DNA from: Hymenobacter cheonanensis
GTDB lineage: Bacteria; Bacteroidota; Bacteroidia; Cytophagales; Hymenobacteraceae
Assembly: GCF_030581075.1 (NCBI RefSeq)
Contig: NZ_JAUQSW010000009.1
Location: 62,001 to 126,000, forward strand
Direction: 5' to 3'
DNA: 64,000 nucleotides
Part shown: positions 24,877-33,195 of the stretch, piece by piece
How positions within the stretch are numbered: the first letter of the stretch is position 1
Layout: every line of letters starts with the position of its first letter
Position numbers and translations under genes: made by a program
Notes under the pieces: generated by a model
Told to the model about the DNA's origin: nothing
The model's database searches: none
Seen by the model: the letters and a program-made list of their open reading frames with translations, nothing else

Positions 24877-25533
24877 CTACGCGTTTACCTTACGGTGGTC
24901 GGCCAGGAACGTGGCCAGGCCCTTGTCCGTGAGCGGGTGGTTGAGCAGGCCGGTAATCACGTTGAGCGGGCAGGTTACTACGTCGGCCCCTAGCTCGGCG
25001 CACTGAATGAGGTGCGGCACGTGGCGCACGCTGGCCGCCAGCACCTCGGTGGCGTAGCCGTAGTTGGCAAAAATCTCGATAATCTGGGCAATCAGCCCCA
25101 GGCCGTCGGCCCCGATATCGTCCAAGCGGCCTACGAAGGGCGACACATAGGTGGCACCGGCCTTGGCAGCCAGCAGGGCCTGCCCGGCCGAGAAGATGAG
25201 CGTGCAGTTGGTACGAATACCCTTGTCGCTGAAATACTTAATGGCTTTTACGCCCTCCTTAATCATGGGTACTTTCACCACGATGTTGGGGTGCAGGTCG
25301 GCCAGGGCCTCGCCCTCGCGGATAATGCCCTCAAAATCGGTAGCGATTACTTCGGCCGACACGTCGCCGTCCACAATTTCGCAGATGGCGCGGTAGTGGG
25401 CCAGCACGGCATCGGTACCCCGAATGCCTTCTTTGGCCATCAGCGAGGGGTTGGTGGTTACGCCATCGAGCACGCCGAGGTCTACGGCTTCCTGAATTTC
25501 GGCCAGGTTGGCCGTATCAATGAAAAATTTCAT
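24877..25533 (-). CDS. fsa: Fructose-6-phosphate aldolase / small transaldolase
   Basis: A 218-residue TIM-barrel protein from ATG 25533 (MKFFIDTANLAEIQEAVDLG); the longer frame upstream lacks conservation-like character. It shows VTTNPSLMAKEG, the Schiff-base Lys87 in NIVVKVPM, TNCTLIFS and SPFVGRLDDIG. This is the short transaldolase/FSA subfamily (TalC, MipB), working in the pentose phosphate pathway or in cleavage of fructose 6-phosphate. Whether this protein is a true transaldolase or an aldolase cannot be told from sequence. It stands alone between repeat element A and the SRP RNA. Confidence 0.92.
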   Translation of the reverse strand: MKFFIDTANLAEIQEAVDLGVLDGVTTNPSLMAKEGIRGTDAVLAHYRAICEIVDGDVSAEVIATDFEGIIREGEALADLHPNIVVKVPMIKEGVKAIKYFSDKGIRTNCTLIFSAGQALLAAKAGATYVSPFVGRLDDIGADGLGLIAQIIEIFANYGYATEVLAASVRHVPHLIQCAELGADVVTCPLNVITGLLNHPLTDKGLATFLADHRKVNA

Positions 25534-25704
25534 TCTTAAGCTGTTGGCTGGCAGCGGGTCGCCGCTAGCCCAAAAAATAAAAACCCGACCGTAGCCACTA
25601 GCGCAACGCTGGGGGCCAGCAGTCAAAAAAGAACCGGCCCAAAGCTACGCGCTGGCTACCTAAACTTGGCAGACGAACGCGGCTCGGGGCCGGCTGAAAA
25701 AGAC

Positions 25705-25801
25705 AAAAAAAAGCGAGCCAAAATCGCACCGCTCAACCACCTACCCTTGCTGCCTTCCGGCCCTGGGGGAGTTCAGTAGGAGCTGGTCGTTCTGACTCGC
25801 C
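25705..25801 (-). ncRNA. ffs: Small signal recognition particle RNA (4.5S-type)
   Basis: The minus strand carries the invariant SRP core: CAGGGCCGGAAGGCAGCAA is preceded by CTCCC and followed by GGGTAGGTGG, giving the M-domain-binding loop with the GGAA tetraloop side and the symmetric internal loop. The ends close by pairing GCGAGTC (5' side, ~25800) with GGCTCGC (3' side, ~25717). A run of eight T on this strand (25705-25712) ends the transcript. A TACCTTTG promoter box lies five bases upstream of the 5' end. The small size, without an Alu domain, is normal outside Firmicutes-type large SRP RNAs. Confidence 0.93.
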
Positions 25802-25805
25802 GGTG

Positions 25806-25813
25806 CAAAGGTA
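25806..25813 (-). promoter_or_regulatory. SRP RNA promoter -7 box
   Basis: TACCTTTG on the minus strand matches TAnnTTTG and is placed correctly for a start at about 25801. No -33 TTG is visible; the upstream bases belong to the 45-base inverted repeat. Confidence 0.65.
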
Positions 25814-26069
25814 ATCACGGATTACGCGGATTTTAGCGGATTTCACGGATTTTGTAGGCGATTCGTAGCAATTGAAAATTTACACGCAGATTATCAGCGC
25901 TAAAAACTCGATTGTTTCTGTTGGGACGGGTCAGCGGAAGTACTTTTGCGGGGCCAACTCTTCACCCCTCTGGCACCCGCGCGCCAGCGGCCCTAGCGGC
26001 AACGAAGCCGGCCAGCAGCGCCGACTACAAAATCCGTGAAATCCGCTAAAATCCGCGTAATCCGTGATT
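25813..26069. repeat. Perfect 45-base inverted repeat around the guaA promoter
   Basis: Bases 25813-25857 are the exact reverse complement of 26025-26069. Each arm contains direct copies of the unit AATCCGTGAAATCCGC. The left arm touches the SRP RNA promoter; the right arm ends one base before the guaA ATG. A third, 39/43 identical copy is at 37627-37669 before dcd. The 167 bases between the arms contain the guaA promoter. Confidence 0.9.
25921..25948 (+). promoter_or_regulatory. guaA promoter
   Basis: TTG (25921-25923) and TACTTTTG (25941-25948), separated by 17 bases, match the Bacteroidota -33/-7 pair. The transcript would start near 25954 and have a ~115-base leader that contains the right arm of the 45-base inverted repeat. 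No purine riboswitch-like core was recognised in it. Confidence 0.65.
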
Positions 26070-26070
26070 T

Positions 26071-27618
26071 ATGGAGCAAATACTCATTCTTGATTTTGGC
26101 TCGCAGTACACCCAGCTCATTGCCCGACGCATTCGCGAGCTGCACGTTTTCTGCGAAATTCACCCCTACACCCACGCCCCCCAGCTGGCCGAGCGCATCA
26201 GCGCCGGCGACCTGCGGGGCGTTATTCTTTCGGGCTCGCCCTGCTCGGTGCGCGATGCCGACTCGCCCAACCCCGACCTGAGCGGGATACTGGGCCGGGT
26301 GCCGGTGCTGGGCATTTGCTACGGTGCGCAGCTGCTGGCCCAGCAGGGCGGCGGCGAAGTGCTGCCGGCTACCATCCGCGAATATGGCCGGGCCCGGCTA
26401 AGCAAGCTCGACGCTGCCTCCCCCCTACTCGCTGGCCTGCACCTCGATACGCAGGTGTGGATGTCGCACGGCGATACCATTAAGACGCTGCCGGCCGACT
26501 ACACTATCATCGCCAGTACGCCCGAAGTGGCAGTGGCGGCCTACCAGCTGCCGGACCAGGACACCTACGGCATTCAGTTTCACCCCGAGGTAACGCACTC
26601 GACGGAGGGCCGCCAGCTGCTCGAAAACTTCGTGGTGGGCATCTGCGGCTGCGACCAGAGCTGGACGCCCGAGCACTTCGTGGACTCGATGGTGGAGGCG
26701 CTGCAAACCACCGTGGGCCCCGCCGACCAGGTGATACTAGGCCTCTCGGGCGGCGTGGACAGCAGCGTGGCCGCGCTGTTGCTGCACCGGGCCATTGGCC
26801 CGCGCCTGCACGGCATCTTTGTCGACAACGGCCTGCTGCGGCAGGATGAGTTTGCCTCGGTGCTGAAGGCCTACGAGGGCCTGGGCCTGAACGTGACCGG
26901 CGTGCGCGCCGCGCCCGAGTTTTACGCCGCGCTCGAAGGCCTCTCCGACCCCGAGCAGAAGCGCAAAGCCATCGGCCGCACCTTTATTGAGGTGTTTGAC
27001 CGCGAGGCGCAGAAAGTAGAAGGCGCCCGCTGGCTGGCCCAGGGCACTATTTACCCCGATGTGATTGAGTCGGTATCGGTGCACGGCGGGCCGGCCGTCA
27101 CCATCAAAAGCCACCACAACGTGGGCGGCCTGCCCGAGAAAATGAACCTCAAAATAGTAGAGCCGCTACGGATGCTCTTCAAGGATGAGGTGCGCGAGGT
27201 GGGCGCCACGCTAGGCCTGCCCGGCGAGATTCTCAACCGCCACCCCTTCCCCGGCCCCGGCCTGGGCATCCGCATCCTGGGCGACATCACGCCCGAGAAA
27301 GTGGACCTGCTCCAGCGCGCCGACGGCGTATTCATCAACCTGCTGAAAGAGCGCGGCCTCTACGAGCAGGTGTGGCAGGCCGGCGCCATGCTGCTGCCCG
27401 TGCAAAGCGTGGGCGTAATGGGCGACGAGCGCACCTACGAGCGCGTGGTGGCCCTGCGGGCCGTAACGAGTGTGGACGGCATGACCGCCGACTGGGCGCA
27501 CCTGCCCTACGACTTCCTGGCCGACGTGAGCAACCGCATCATTAACCAGGTGCGGGGCATTAACCGCGTGGTGTACGATATTTCGAGCAAGCCGCCGGCT
27601 ACCATTGAGTGGGAGTAG
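26071..27618 (+). CDS. guaA: GMP synthase (glutamine-hydrolysing)
   Basis: A 515-residue two-domain enzyme that converts XMP, ATP and glutamine to GMP. The N-terminal class I amidotransferase (residues 1-190) has the triad Cys83 (GICYGAQ), His170 and Glu172 (QFHPEVTHS). The ATP pyrophosphatase domain (about 205-395) has the P-loop SGGVDSS at 225-231. The C-terminal dimerisation domain ends in the canonical PPATIEWE. Length is normal. The ATG at 26071 is one base after the 45-base repeat, so ribosome binding must occur in repeat sequence; there is no Shine-Dalgarno motif. Confidence 0.98.
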   Translation: MEQILILDFGSQYTQLIARRIRELHVFCEIHPYTHAPQLAERISAGDLRGVILSGSPCSVRDADSPNPDLSGILGRVPVLGICYGAQLLAQQGGGEVLPATIREYGRARLSKLDAASPLLAGLHLDTQVWMSHGDTIKTLPADYTIIASTPEVAVAAYQLPDQDTYGIQFHPEVTHSTEGRQLLENFVVGICGCDQSWTPEHFVDSMVEALQTTVGPADQVILGLSGGVDSSVAALLLHRAIGPRLHGIFVDNGLLRQDEFASVLKAYEGLGLNVTGVRAAPEFYAALEGLSDPEQKRKAIGRTFIEVFDREAQKVEGARWLAQGTIYPDVIESVSVHGGPAVTIKSHHNVGGLPEKMNLKIVEPLRMLFKDEVREVGATLGLPGEILNRHPFPGPGLGIRILGDITPEKVDLLQRADGVFINLLKERGLYEQVWQAGAMLLPVQSVGVMGDERTYERVVALRAVTSVDGMTADWAHLPYDFLADVSNRIINQVRGINRVVYDISSKPPATIEWE

Positions 27619-27694
27619 GGTCACTGATTAATTAAGAATTAAAGCAGGCTTTATAAATGTTACGCCCCCCGCTCTAGCCTGCTTCAGGCACTTT

Positions 27695-27794
27695 AATCGT
27701 CTGTCATGCTGAGCTTGCGAAGCATCTTATCACGGCTGCGCCAAGTCGTTCGAGCCTGATAAGATGCTTCACAAGCTCAGCATGACAGACGATT
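27695..27794. repeat. Palindromic element B (TGTCATGCTGAGC variant)
   Basis: Arms of 38 bases (27695-27732 and 27757-27794) pair with one mismatch that can form G-U in RNA; the loop is 24 bases. The outer part reads TCTGTCATGCTGAGCTTGCG, the inner part GAAGCATCTTATCA. A T-run follows at 27795, in the right place for a guaA terminator. Confidence 0.9.
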
Positions 27795-27818
27795 TTTATA
27801 ATGTTCTTATTCTAAACT

Positions 27819-28541
27819 ATGCGCTGGCACTGCCTGCAACACTTGCCTGATGAGGGCCCCGGCCACGCCGCTACCTGGCTGGCCGCGCACGGCCACACGC
27901 TCAGCTACACGCGGCTATTTGAGCTAAATCCGGTTTTTCCGACCCTAGCTGAGTTCGACGGCCTACTGATTTTGGGTGGGGCGATGAGCGTGCATGACGA
28001 AGCAGAATTTCCCTGGCTAGCCCCCGAAAAAGCGTTTTTGCGGGAGGTGCTGCGAGCGGGCAAAATCACGCTGGCCATCTGCCTGGGCGCGCAGCTGGTG
28101 GCGCAGGTGCTGGGCGGCGAGGTGCGGCCGAACCCCGAGCCCGAAATTGGCTTCTGGACGGTGCGCTTTTCGGCCAAAGCCCTGGCGCACCCGCTGCTGC
28201 GCGGCTGGCCCGACAAGGCCACGGTGCTGCACTGGCACGTCGATACGTTTACGGTGCCGCCGGGCGCAGTGCGCGTGGGCATGTCGGCGGGCTGCGCGGC
28301 GCAGGGCTACGTGTGGGGCGATGGCATTATCGGCCTCCAGTTTCACCCCGAAATGACGGAGAAAATGGTTGGGAAATTAATTAATTTCGAAAACCACGAA
28401 ACGGCCGAAGAACAAGAATTTGTGCAAACGGCGCCGCAGATTCGCAGCAAATTAAAATCAGTGTGGAAAGGCCGAAAATTAATTGAGCAACTGCTGGAAA
28501 ATATGGTATTGCTGCACGAAAGCGAAACGGCTTTTACTTAG
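27819..28541 (+). CDS. Type 1 glutamine amidotransferase-like protein
   Basis: A 240-residue class I amidotransferase similar to stand-alone GMP-synthase-like proteins (YfeJ/GAT1 type). It starts MRWHCLQHLPDEGPGHAATWL, and has the oxyanion strand LLILGGAMSVHDE, the nucleophile Cys in LAICLGAQLVAQVLGG, and His-x-Glu in GLQFHPEMT. The last ~50 residues are more AT-rich than the rest. No synthetase domain is attached, so the ammonia acceptor is unknown; some relatives act as gamma-glutamyl hydrolases. It is flanked by palindromic elements B and C and may be transcribed alone. Confidence 0.85.
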   Translation: MRWHCLQHLPDEGPGHAATWLAAHGHTLSYTRLFELNPVFPTLAEFDGLLILGGAMSVHDEAEFPWLAPEKAFLREVLRAGKITLAICLGAQLVAQVLGGEVRPNPEPEIGFWTVRFSAKALAHPLLRGWPDKATVLHWHVDTFTVPPGAVRVGMSAGCAAQGYVWGDGIIGLQFHPEMTEKMVGKLINFENHETAEEQEFVQTAPQIRSKLKSVWKGRKLIEQLLENMVLLHESETAFT

Positions 28542-28548
28542 CTGAATA

Positions 28549-28646
28549 AGTACGTCATGCTGACGAAGGAAGCATCTCGCACGTGTCACCAAAGTTGCTA
28601 GCCCAATGATGCGAGCGAGATGCTTCCTTCGTCAGCATGACGTACT
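28549..28646. repeat. Palindromic element C (GTCATGCTGACGAAGG variant)
   Basis: Perfect 32-base arms (28549-28580 and 28615-28646) around a 34-base loop. The arm differs from the other copies inside (GACGAAGGAAGCATCTCGC) on both sides together. It lies between two convergent genes. Confidence 0.9.
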
Positions 28647-28665
28647 TTTGTTGACAACTAATTTC

Positions 28666-30045
28666 TTAAAACCCTTTTGGCAGCTCGATGCCCTTTATTG
28701 TTTTATACAAACTCAGCGCGTGCTGGTCGGTCATGCCGGCCACGTAGTCGGTGAGTAATACTATTTGCTCGTAGGCCGCGGCGCCGGCCTGGTGGCCGAC
28801 GGCCCGAAATTGATTAGGTAATAAATCGAGCAGCTTTTTGGAGCGGTGGTTTTCCTTCTTGTCAAAAATGGCGCACAGAAAGGCGTCGAGCAGGCCGCCG
28901 AGCACCTCAAAGCCAGCAGCTTCTATTTCCAGCACCGGGCGCGAGCGGTAGAGCTTATCCACGCTTAGTTGCTGAATCTCCTGCAAAAATTCGTAGCCCG
29001 TCAGTTCCTTCACCAAGGAAGCATCGTAGGTACCGGCCAGGATGGCGGACGCATGGTGGGCAAAGCGGGTGGCGGTTTCATCGACAAGCTGGCCGATGAG
29101 CGTGGCGCGCAGGTAGCCCAGCTCCTCCTGCCAGTCGCGCCAGTGCAGGCCGCTGCTGCCCGCCCCTTTGGGGCGGGCGTTGGGGGCGGCGGCCCGCAAG
29201 TTGCGCATGAGCTGCAAGCCGCGCTCGTGGTCGATGAGGCCGAGCTTAAGGCCATCCTCAAAGTCGATGATACGGTAGCAAATGTCGTCGGCCGCCTCTA
29301 CCAGGAAGGCGAGCGGGTGGCGGTGGTAGAAGCCGGCGGCACTGTCTTTGGCCCGCAGGCCCAGCTCTTCGGCTACGAGCTTGAAACGCGGGTTTTCGGC
29401 CTGGAAGTGGCCGTACTTCTTCTCGCTGGCCCCACCCTGTTTTTTAGCAGCGTCGATAACCGACGGGCGCGGGTACTTGGTAAAGGCGCCCAGCGTGGCG
29501 TAGGTGAGCCCTAGCCCGGCCGAGCCGCTGCTGAGCGCCGGGTAGGTGTGGGTGAGAATGCGAAACCCGGCGGCATTGCCCTCGAAGTGCTGCAAATCGG
29601 CTATTTCGGCGGCACTCAGCCTTTGGAGGAAACGCTCGGCCGCTTCCGACGCGAAGTAGGCCGAGATGGCATCCTCGCCCGAGTGGCCAAAGGGCGGGTT
29701 GCCGATGTCGTGGGCCAGGCAGGCGGCGGCCACGATATCGCCGCAGTCCTGGGCAAAATCGGGCAGCTCGTGGGCCAGGCTAGGGTCGTTTTCGAGCACA
29801 CGGCGGGCCGAGAGGCGGCCCAGCGAGCGGCCCACGCAGGCCGTTTCGAGCGAGTGCGTGAGGCGGGTGTGCACGAAGTCGGTTTCGGGCAGCGGCATGA
29901 CCTGGGTTTTGCGCTGCAAGCGCCGGAAGGCCGACGAGAATACCACGCGGTCATAATCAGCCAGATACGGCGAGCGGCCGGGCGTGGGCACCTCGGCGGG
30001 GCGGTCGGGGTAGCGGCGGGTGGAGAGCAGGCGAGGCCAGGACAT
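28666..30045 (-). CDS. dgt: dGTP triphosphohydrolase family protein
   Basis: A 459-residue HD-domain protein from ATG 30045 (MSWPRLLSTRRYPDRP); a TTG four codons upstream is less likely. The typical dGTPase start (YDRVVFSSAFRRLQRKTQVMP) is followed by His64 (RLTHSLE), the HD pair His112-Asp113 (LAHDIGNPPFGHSGEDA) and LVEAADDICYRIIDFEDG with a further metal-binding Asp. It hydrolyses dGTP (and in this long branch perhaps other dNTPs) to deoxynucleoside and tripolyphosphate; such enzymes balance nucleotide pools and can restrict phage. It is convergent with the amidotransferase, separated by element C. Confidence 0.92.
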   Translation of the reverse strand: MSWPRLLSTRRYPDRPAEVPTPGRSPYLADYDRVVFSSAFRRLQRKTQVMPLPETDFVHTRLTHSLETACVGRSLGRLSARRVLENDPSLAHELPDFAQDCGDIVAAACLAHDIGNPPFGHSGEDAISAYFASEAAERFLQRLSAAEIADLQHFEGNAAGFRILTHTYPALSSGSAGLGLTYATLGAFTKYPRPSVIDAAKKQGGASEKKYGHFQAENPRFKLVAEELGLRAKDSAAGFYHRHPLAFLVEAADDICYRIIDFEDGLKLGLIDHERGLQLMRNLRAAAPNARPKGAGSSGLHWRDWQEELGYLRATLIGQLVDETATRFAHHASAILAGTYDASLVKELTGYEFLQEIQQLSVDKLYRSRPVLEIEAAGFEVLGGLLDAFLCAIFDKKENHRSKKLLDLLPNQFRAVGHQAGAAAYEQIVLLTDYVAGMTDQHALSLYKTIKGIELPKGF

Positions 30046-30099
30046 TTTATAAGTCAATAATTATACTAAGCAATTGACAGGCAGCCAAAAAAATCGCCT

Positions 30100-30200
30100 G
30101 TCATTGCGAGCTTGCGAAGCAATCTTTCCTTTCCGCCAGGGGGAGTAATCTCAACAAAAGTTGCCGACAAGGAAAGATTGCTTTGCAAGCTCGCAATGAC
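30100..30200. repeat. Palindromic element D (GTCATTGCGAGCTTGCG variant)
   Basis: Arms of 32 bases (30100-30131 and 30169-30200) pair with one mismatch, loop 37 bases. It lies between the divergent dgt and GT39-like genes, so it cannot serve simply as a terminator for either. Confidence 0.88.
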
Positions 30201-30247
30201 GAACGGGTTTACCGTTGATTGTACCCTGTTCTCTACCCACTGAAAAA

Positions 30248-31786
30248 ATGAAACACCGCCTACCTCTGCTCTTCGCGCTGCTCAAATTCGTTTCGGGCCT
30301 GGCGCTGGCCGGCTACGGCACCTACGAGCTGCACCGCGACGAATACCTCTACCTCGACTACGGCCACCACCTGGCCTGGGGCTACATTGAGGTGCCGCCC
30401 CTCACGGCCCTGCAAAGCTGGGTGACCCTAGCGCTGGGCGGCGGTTTTTTCTGGGTGAAGGCGTGGCCCCTGCTCTGGGGCAGCCTCACTATTTACGTGG
30501 TAGTGCGGCTGGCCCAGCGGCTGGGCGGCGGGCCGTGGGCGCAGGCGCTGGCGGGCGTGTGCTACCTCACCACGGCCTACGGGCGGCTCAACCTGCTCTT
30601 CCAACCCAATGCCTTTGAGGTCTTTAGCTTTACCCTAGGCACCTACCTACTGGTGCGCCACGCGCAGCCCGATGGCCGGCCCCGCCACCTCTACTGGCTA
30701 GGGCTGGTGCTGGGCCTGGGCGTGCTGAATAAATACACCACGTTCTTTTTTGGGGCGGCCGTGCTGGTGGCGCTGCTGGTAGCGGCGCCGCGCACGCTGG
30801 GGCGGCGGCCGGTGTGGCTGGCGGCGGGCCTGGCGCTGCTGGTGGCCGCGCCCACGCTGGTGTGGCAGGTGGCGCACGGGTTGCCGTTTCGCCACCACAT
30901 GGTCCTGCTGCACGACGAGCAGCTGGTGCACGTGACGGCCGCCGGCTTCTGGAAAGAGCAGCTGCTGCTGTGCTTTTCGGCCCTGCTGGTGTGGGTGCCG
31001 GGGCTGTGGGCGGCTTTGCGCGGGCGGCCGCAGCCGGCGGCTAGGCTGGTGGGGCTGGTGTATGTGGTGGGCTTGCTGATTATCACCACTTTGCACGGCA
31101 AAAGCTACTATGGCCTGGGCTACTACCCGGCGCTGTTTGCGGTGGGTGCGGTGTGGTGGCAGGCGCAGGTAGTGCGCCCGGGCCTGCGCGGGGCGCTGCT
31201 AGGGCTGCCGGTGCTGCTGTGGGTGCCCATCGTGCGCGACATTTTTCCGATTCTGCCGCCGGCCGCCATGGCGCGCCTCGGCCAGCGGCCGCTGCACCAA
31301 AAGCTGGGCCTCAACCGCTGGGAGGATGGCCGGGTGCACCCGCTGCCCCAGGACTTTGCCGACATGCTGGGCTGGCGCGAGCTGGCCGATAAAACCTGGC
31401 TGGCCTACCAGGCCCTGCCCGACTCGACGCGCGCTAATACCCTCATCAAGTGCGATAATTACGGCGAGGCCGGGGCCATCAACTACTACAACCGCAACCG
31501 GGCCCTGCCCGCCGCTACCAGCTTCAATGGCAGCTACTTGTATTGGTTTCCGCAGTGGCCGGCGCGGCCCTACCGCCACCTGCTGCTCATTGGCGAAGGC
31601 CACCCTGGCGAGCTGGTGCCCTACTTTCAGCGCTTCGAGAAGGTGGGTGAAATCACCAATCCCTACGCCCGCGAGCGGGGCCTGACCATTTACGTTGGCA
31701 CGAGCCCTAGCCCAGCGCTGCTAGCCCGCGCCGCCGCCGAGCACCGCGCCGAGCTGGCGGCCTGGGAAGGCAATTTGAGGAAGTAG
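30248..31786 (+). CDS. GT39/ArnT-like integral membrane glycosyltransferase
   Basis: A 512-residue protein from ATG 30248 (MKHRLPLLFALLKF) with 8-10 transmembrane segments in the first ~370 residues and a soluble C-terminal part. The first loop has ELHRDEYLYLDYGHHLAWGYIEVPPL, containing the acidic DE pair of GT-C enzymes (PMT, ArnT) that bind polyprenyl-phosphate sugars. It would act at the periplasmic face of the inner membrane, adding a sugar from a lipid carrier to lipid A, protein or glycan. Acceptor unknown. It is the first gene of a plus-strand pair with the small secreted protein downstream. Confidence 0.8.
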   Translation: MKHRLPLLFALLKFVSGLALAGYGTYELHRDEYLYLDYGHHLAWGYIEVPPLTALQSWVTLALGGGFFWVKAWPLLWGSLTIYVVVRLAQRLGGGPWAQALAGVCYLTTAYGRLNLLFQPNAFEVFSFTLGTYLLVRHAQPDGRPRHLYWLGLVLGLGVLNKYTTFFFGAAVLVALLVAAPRTLGRRPVWLAAGLALLVAAPTLVWQVAHGLPFRHHMVLLHDEQLVHVTAAGFWKEQLLLCFSALLVWVPGLWAALRGRPQPAARLVGLVYVVGLLIITTLHGKSYYGLGYYPALFAVGAVWWQAQVVRPGLRGALLGLPVLLWVPIVRDIFPILPPAAMARLGQRPLHQKLGLNRWEDGRVHPLPQDFADMLGWRELADKTWLAYQALPDSTRANTLIKCDNYGEAGAINYYNRNRALPAATSFNGSYLYWFPQWPARPYRHLLLIGEGHPGELVPYFQRFEKVGEITNPYARERGLTIYVGTSPSPALLARAAAEHRAELAAWEGNLRK

Positions 31787-31888
31787 CATTTTTTGGGTTG
31801 GGCCAGTTCGTTTCGCGGGGGTACTTGCGGCTGGCTGTTTGGCTCCGGCAAGGGCGCCCACTAAAGTTTGTCGTTCTAATTTGGTGGC

Positions 31889-32227
31889 ATGAAGCATCTC
31901 CTACTCGCCGCCGGGTTGCTGCTGGCCCCAGGGGCCCGGGCACAAAGCACGCCTCCACCACTGGCCGCGCAACCTGTTCATTATCAGTATTGCCTGCTCT
32001 ATAAAGCTGGCAATACCTGGCACCTGGACTATGGCCAGGATGCCAGGCCCGCCGTGGTAAACGCCGGCCTGCGCGACGATAACGACGCCATTATGAAACT
32101 CAAGTCTGAAGTTGCCGCGCTTAACTACCTGGATGGCCGGGGCTGGGAATACGTCAACAGCACCAGCTACTCCGGCTCTACTTACTCTGGCCGAACCGAC
32201 TACCTGCTGCGCCGCCGCTTGCCCTAG
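31889..32227 (+). CDS. Small secreted protein of unknown function
   Basis: A 112-residue protein with a clear signal peptide (MKHLLLAAGLLLAPGARAQ). The mature part is short and beta-rich by eye (HYQYCLLYKAGNTWHLDYG, WEYVNSTSYSGSTYSGRTDY), somewhat like small DUF4177-type proteins with their GWEYV motif, though here the signature is partial. It is probably periplasmic. No family can be named with confidence. It stands alone after the GT39-like gene. Confidence 0.7.
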   Translation: MKHLLLAAGLLLAPGARAQSTPPPLAAQPVHYQYCLLYKAGNTWHLDYGQDARPAVVNAGLRDDNDAIMKLKSEVAALNYLDGRGWEYVNSTSYSGSTYSGRTDYLLRRRLP

Positions 32228-32288
32228 CCTGCGCTACGGGCCGGGTGCCGGCCAGTGGGCTCCGCCAAGCATTAACAGCCCTGGCTCC

Positions 32289-32978
32289 TTACTCCTTCCT
32301 GGCTTCCCGCCCGTGCCCCAGCAGGCGCACGGTGGCGTAGGCAATGAGCAGAAAGGCCCAGAATACCACCGTCACGCCCCAGGTTTGCCAGTTGTGGAAG
32401 GGGTGCAGCAGGCGCTGCACAATGTCGTAGACCAGCGTGAAGGGGTTGTTGAGAATATCCCAGGAGTTGTAGCGCAGGTAACGGCCCAGGTACACCCCGA
32501 AAGCACTCAGGCCCAGGGCCACCGTGACGAAGCCCCAGCCGGCCCAGAAGCCCAGGCGCTGACGCACCAGCCCGTGCATATCGAGCAGCGAGGCGAAGGC
32601 CAGCATCAGGCCATTCCAGGCGCAGGACATGATGAGCGCCAGGTCGTACCAGTAGGGCACGCCCTGGTGCGGCACCAGGTGAAACAGGTCGGTGACGAGG
32701 TAGGGCGCATTCGGGAAAAACAGCAGCCACACGGCCCCCACCGGCAGCAGCAGCCGCGCCTGGGGCGGCCGGGCGGCCAGGCTCAGCGCCGCGCTCAGGG
32801 CAAACGGGATGGCGGCCAGAAACAGATTCCAGAGCAGGAACATGAACAGCGGCCGCCCGGTAATGAGCACGCGGGCGGCAATGAGCACGAAGCTCAAGGC
32901 CAGCGACAACCCTAGCACAAAGAGCAGCGGCAGGCGGCGGCGCAGGGCAGGCAACGACATGGGCATAGCGAGGTACAT
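32289..32978 (-). CDS. DUF1361 membrane protein
   Basis: A 229-residue integral membrane protein with about six hydrophobic segments. It shows the DUF1361 marks FLLWNLFLAAIPFALS, VGAVWLLFFPNAPYLVTDLFHL, a WYDLALIMSCAWNG helix and NSWDIL. Function is unknown in the family; it is a multi-pass inner-membrane protein found singly in many Bacteroidota and Firmicutes. The start may be ATG 32978, 32966 or 32960. It converges with the small secreted protein; the 61-base gap holds no strong hairpin. Confidence 0.85.
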   Translation of the reverse strand: MYLAMPMSLPALRRRLPLLFVLGLSLALSFVLIAARVLITGRPLFMFLLWNLFLAAIPFALSAALSLAARPPQARLLLPVGAVWLLFFPNAPYLVTDLFHLVPHQGVPYWYDLALIMSCAWNGLMLAFASLLDMHGLVRQRLGFWAGWGFVTVALGLSAFGVYLGRYLRYNSWDILNNPFTLVYDIVQRLLHPFHNWQTWGVTVVFWAFLLIAYATVRLLGHGREARKE

Positions 32979-33158
32979 CGGCAGGGTAAATTACGTGGGA
33001 AACGTGACGCTGTGGAACGTAGCGGCGGGCCGTGGTGGTGTGGGCCGGGCGTCAAAATCTTCGCCCCTGGCTTTTGCCCGCCACCCACCTGGCCGGCCGG
33101 CGCTAAGGTAGGCAAGGCGGGTGGGCGGGTTGCTTTTCGGGCCCTCCCCGGCCGGGCG

Positions 33159-33166
33159 TACCTTTG
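33159..33166 (+). promoter_or_regulatory. Promoter box of the TPR/periplasmic-binding protein gene
   Basis: TACCTTTG matches TAnnTTTG; a TTTT at 33134-33137 may serve as a weak -33 box. The start codon at 33196 follows 30 bases later, and the first longer in-frame start (33121) lies upstream of the box, which supports ATG 33196. Confidence 0.55.
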
Positions 33167-33195
33167 CCGGCGCCAACCCTGGCTTCCTTTTACGC

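Noticed and set aside
25534..25700. Upstream extension of the transaldolase frame
   Set aside because: The additional 31 residues are not family-like and MKFFIDTANL is the standard start.
25949..26070. Guanine or other purine riboswitch in the guaA leader
   Set aside because: No purine aptamer core or other known pattern was found; the leader is filled by the repeat arm.
27619..27818. Possible insertion-sequence remnant around palindromic element B
   Set aside because: No transposase fragment and no target duplication was visible; only the palindrome is present.
32112..32915. Plus-strand open frame of 267 residues across the DUF1361 gene
   Set aside because: It is rich in His/Gln/Glu as expected for antisense of a Leu-rich membrane protein.
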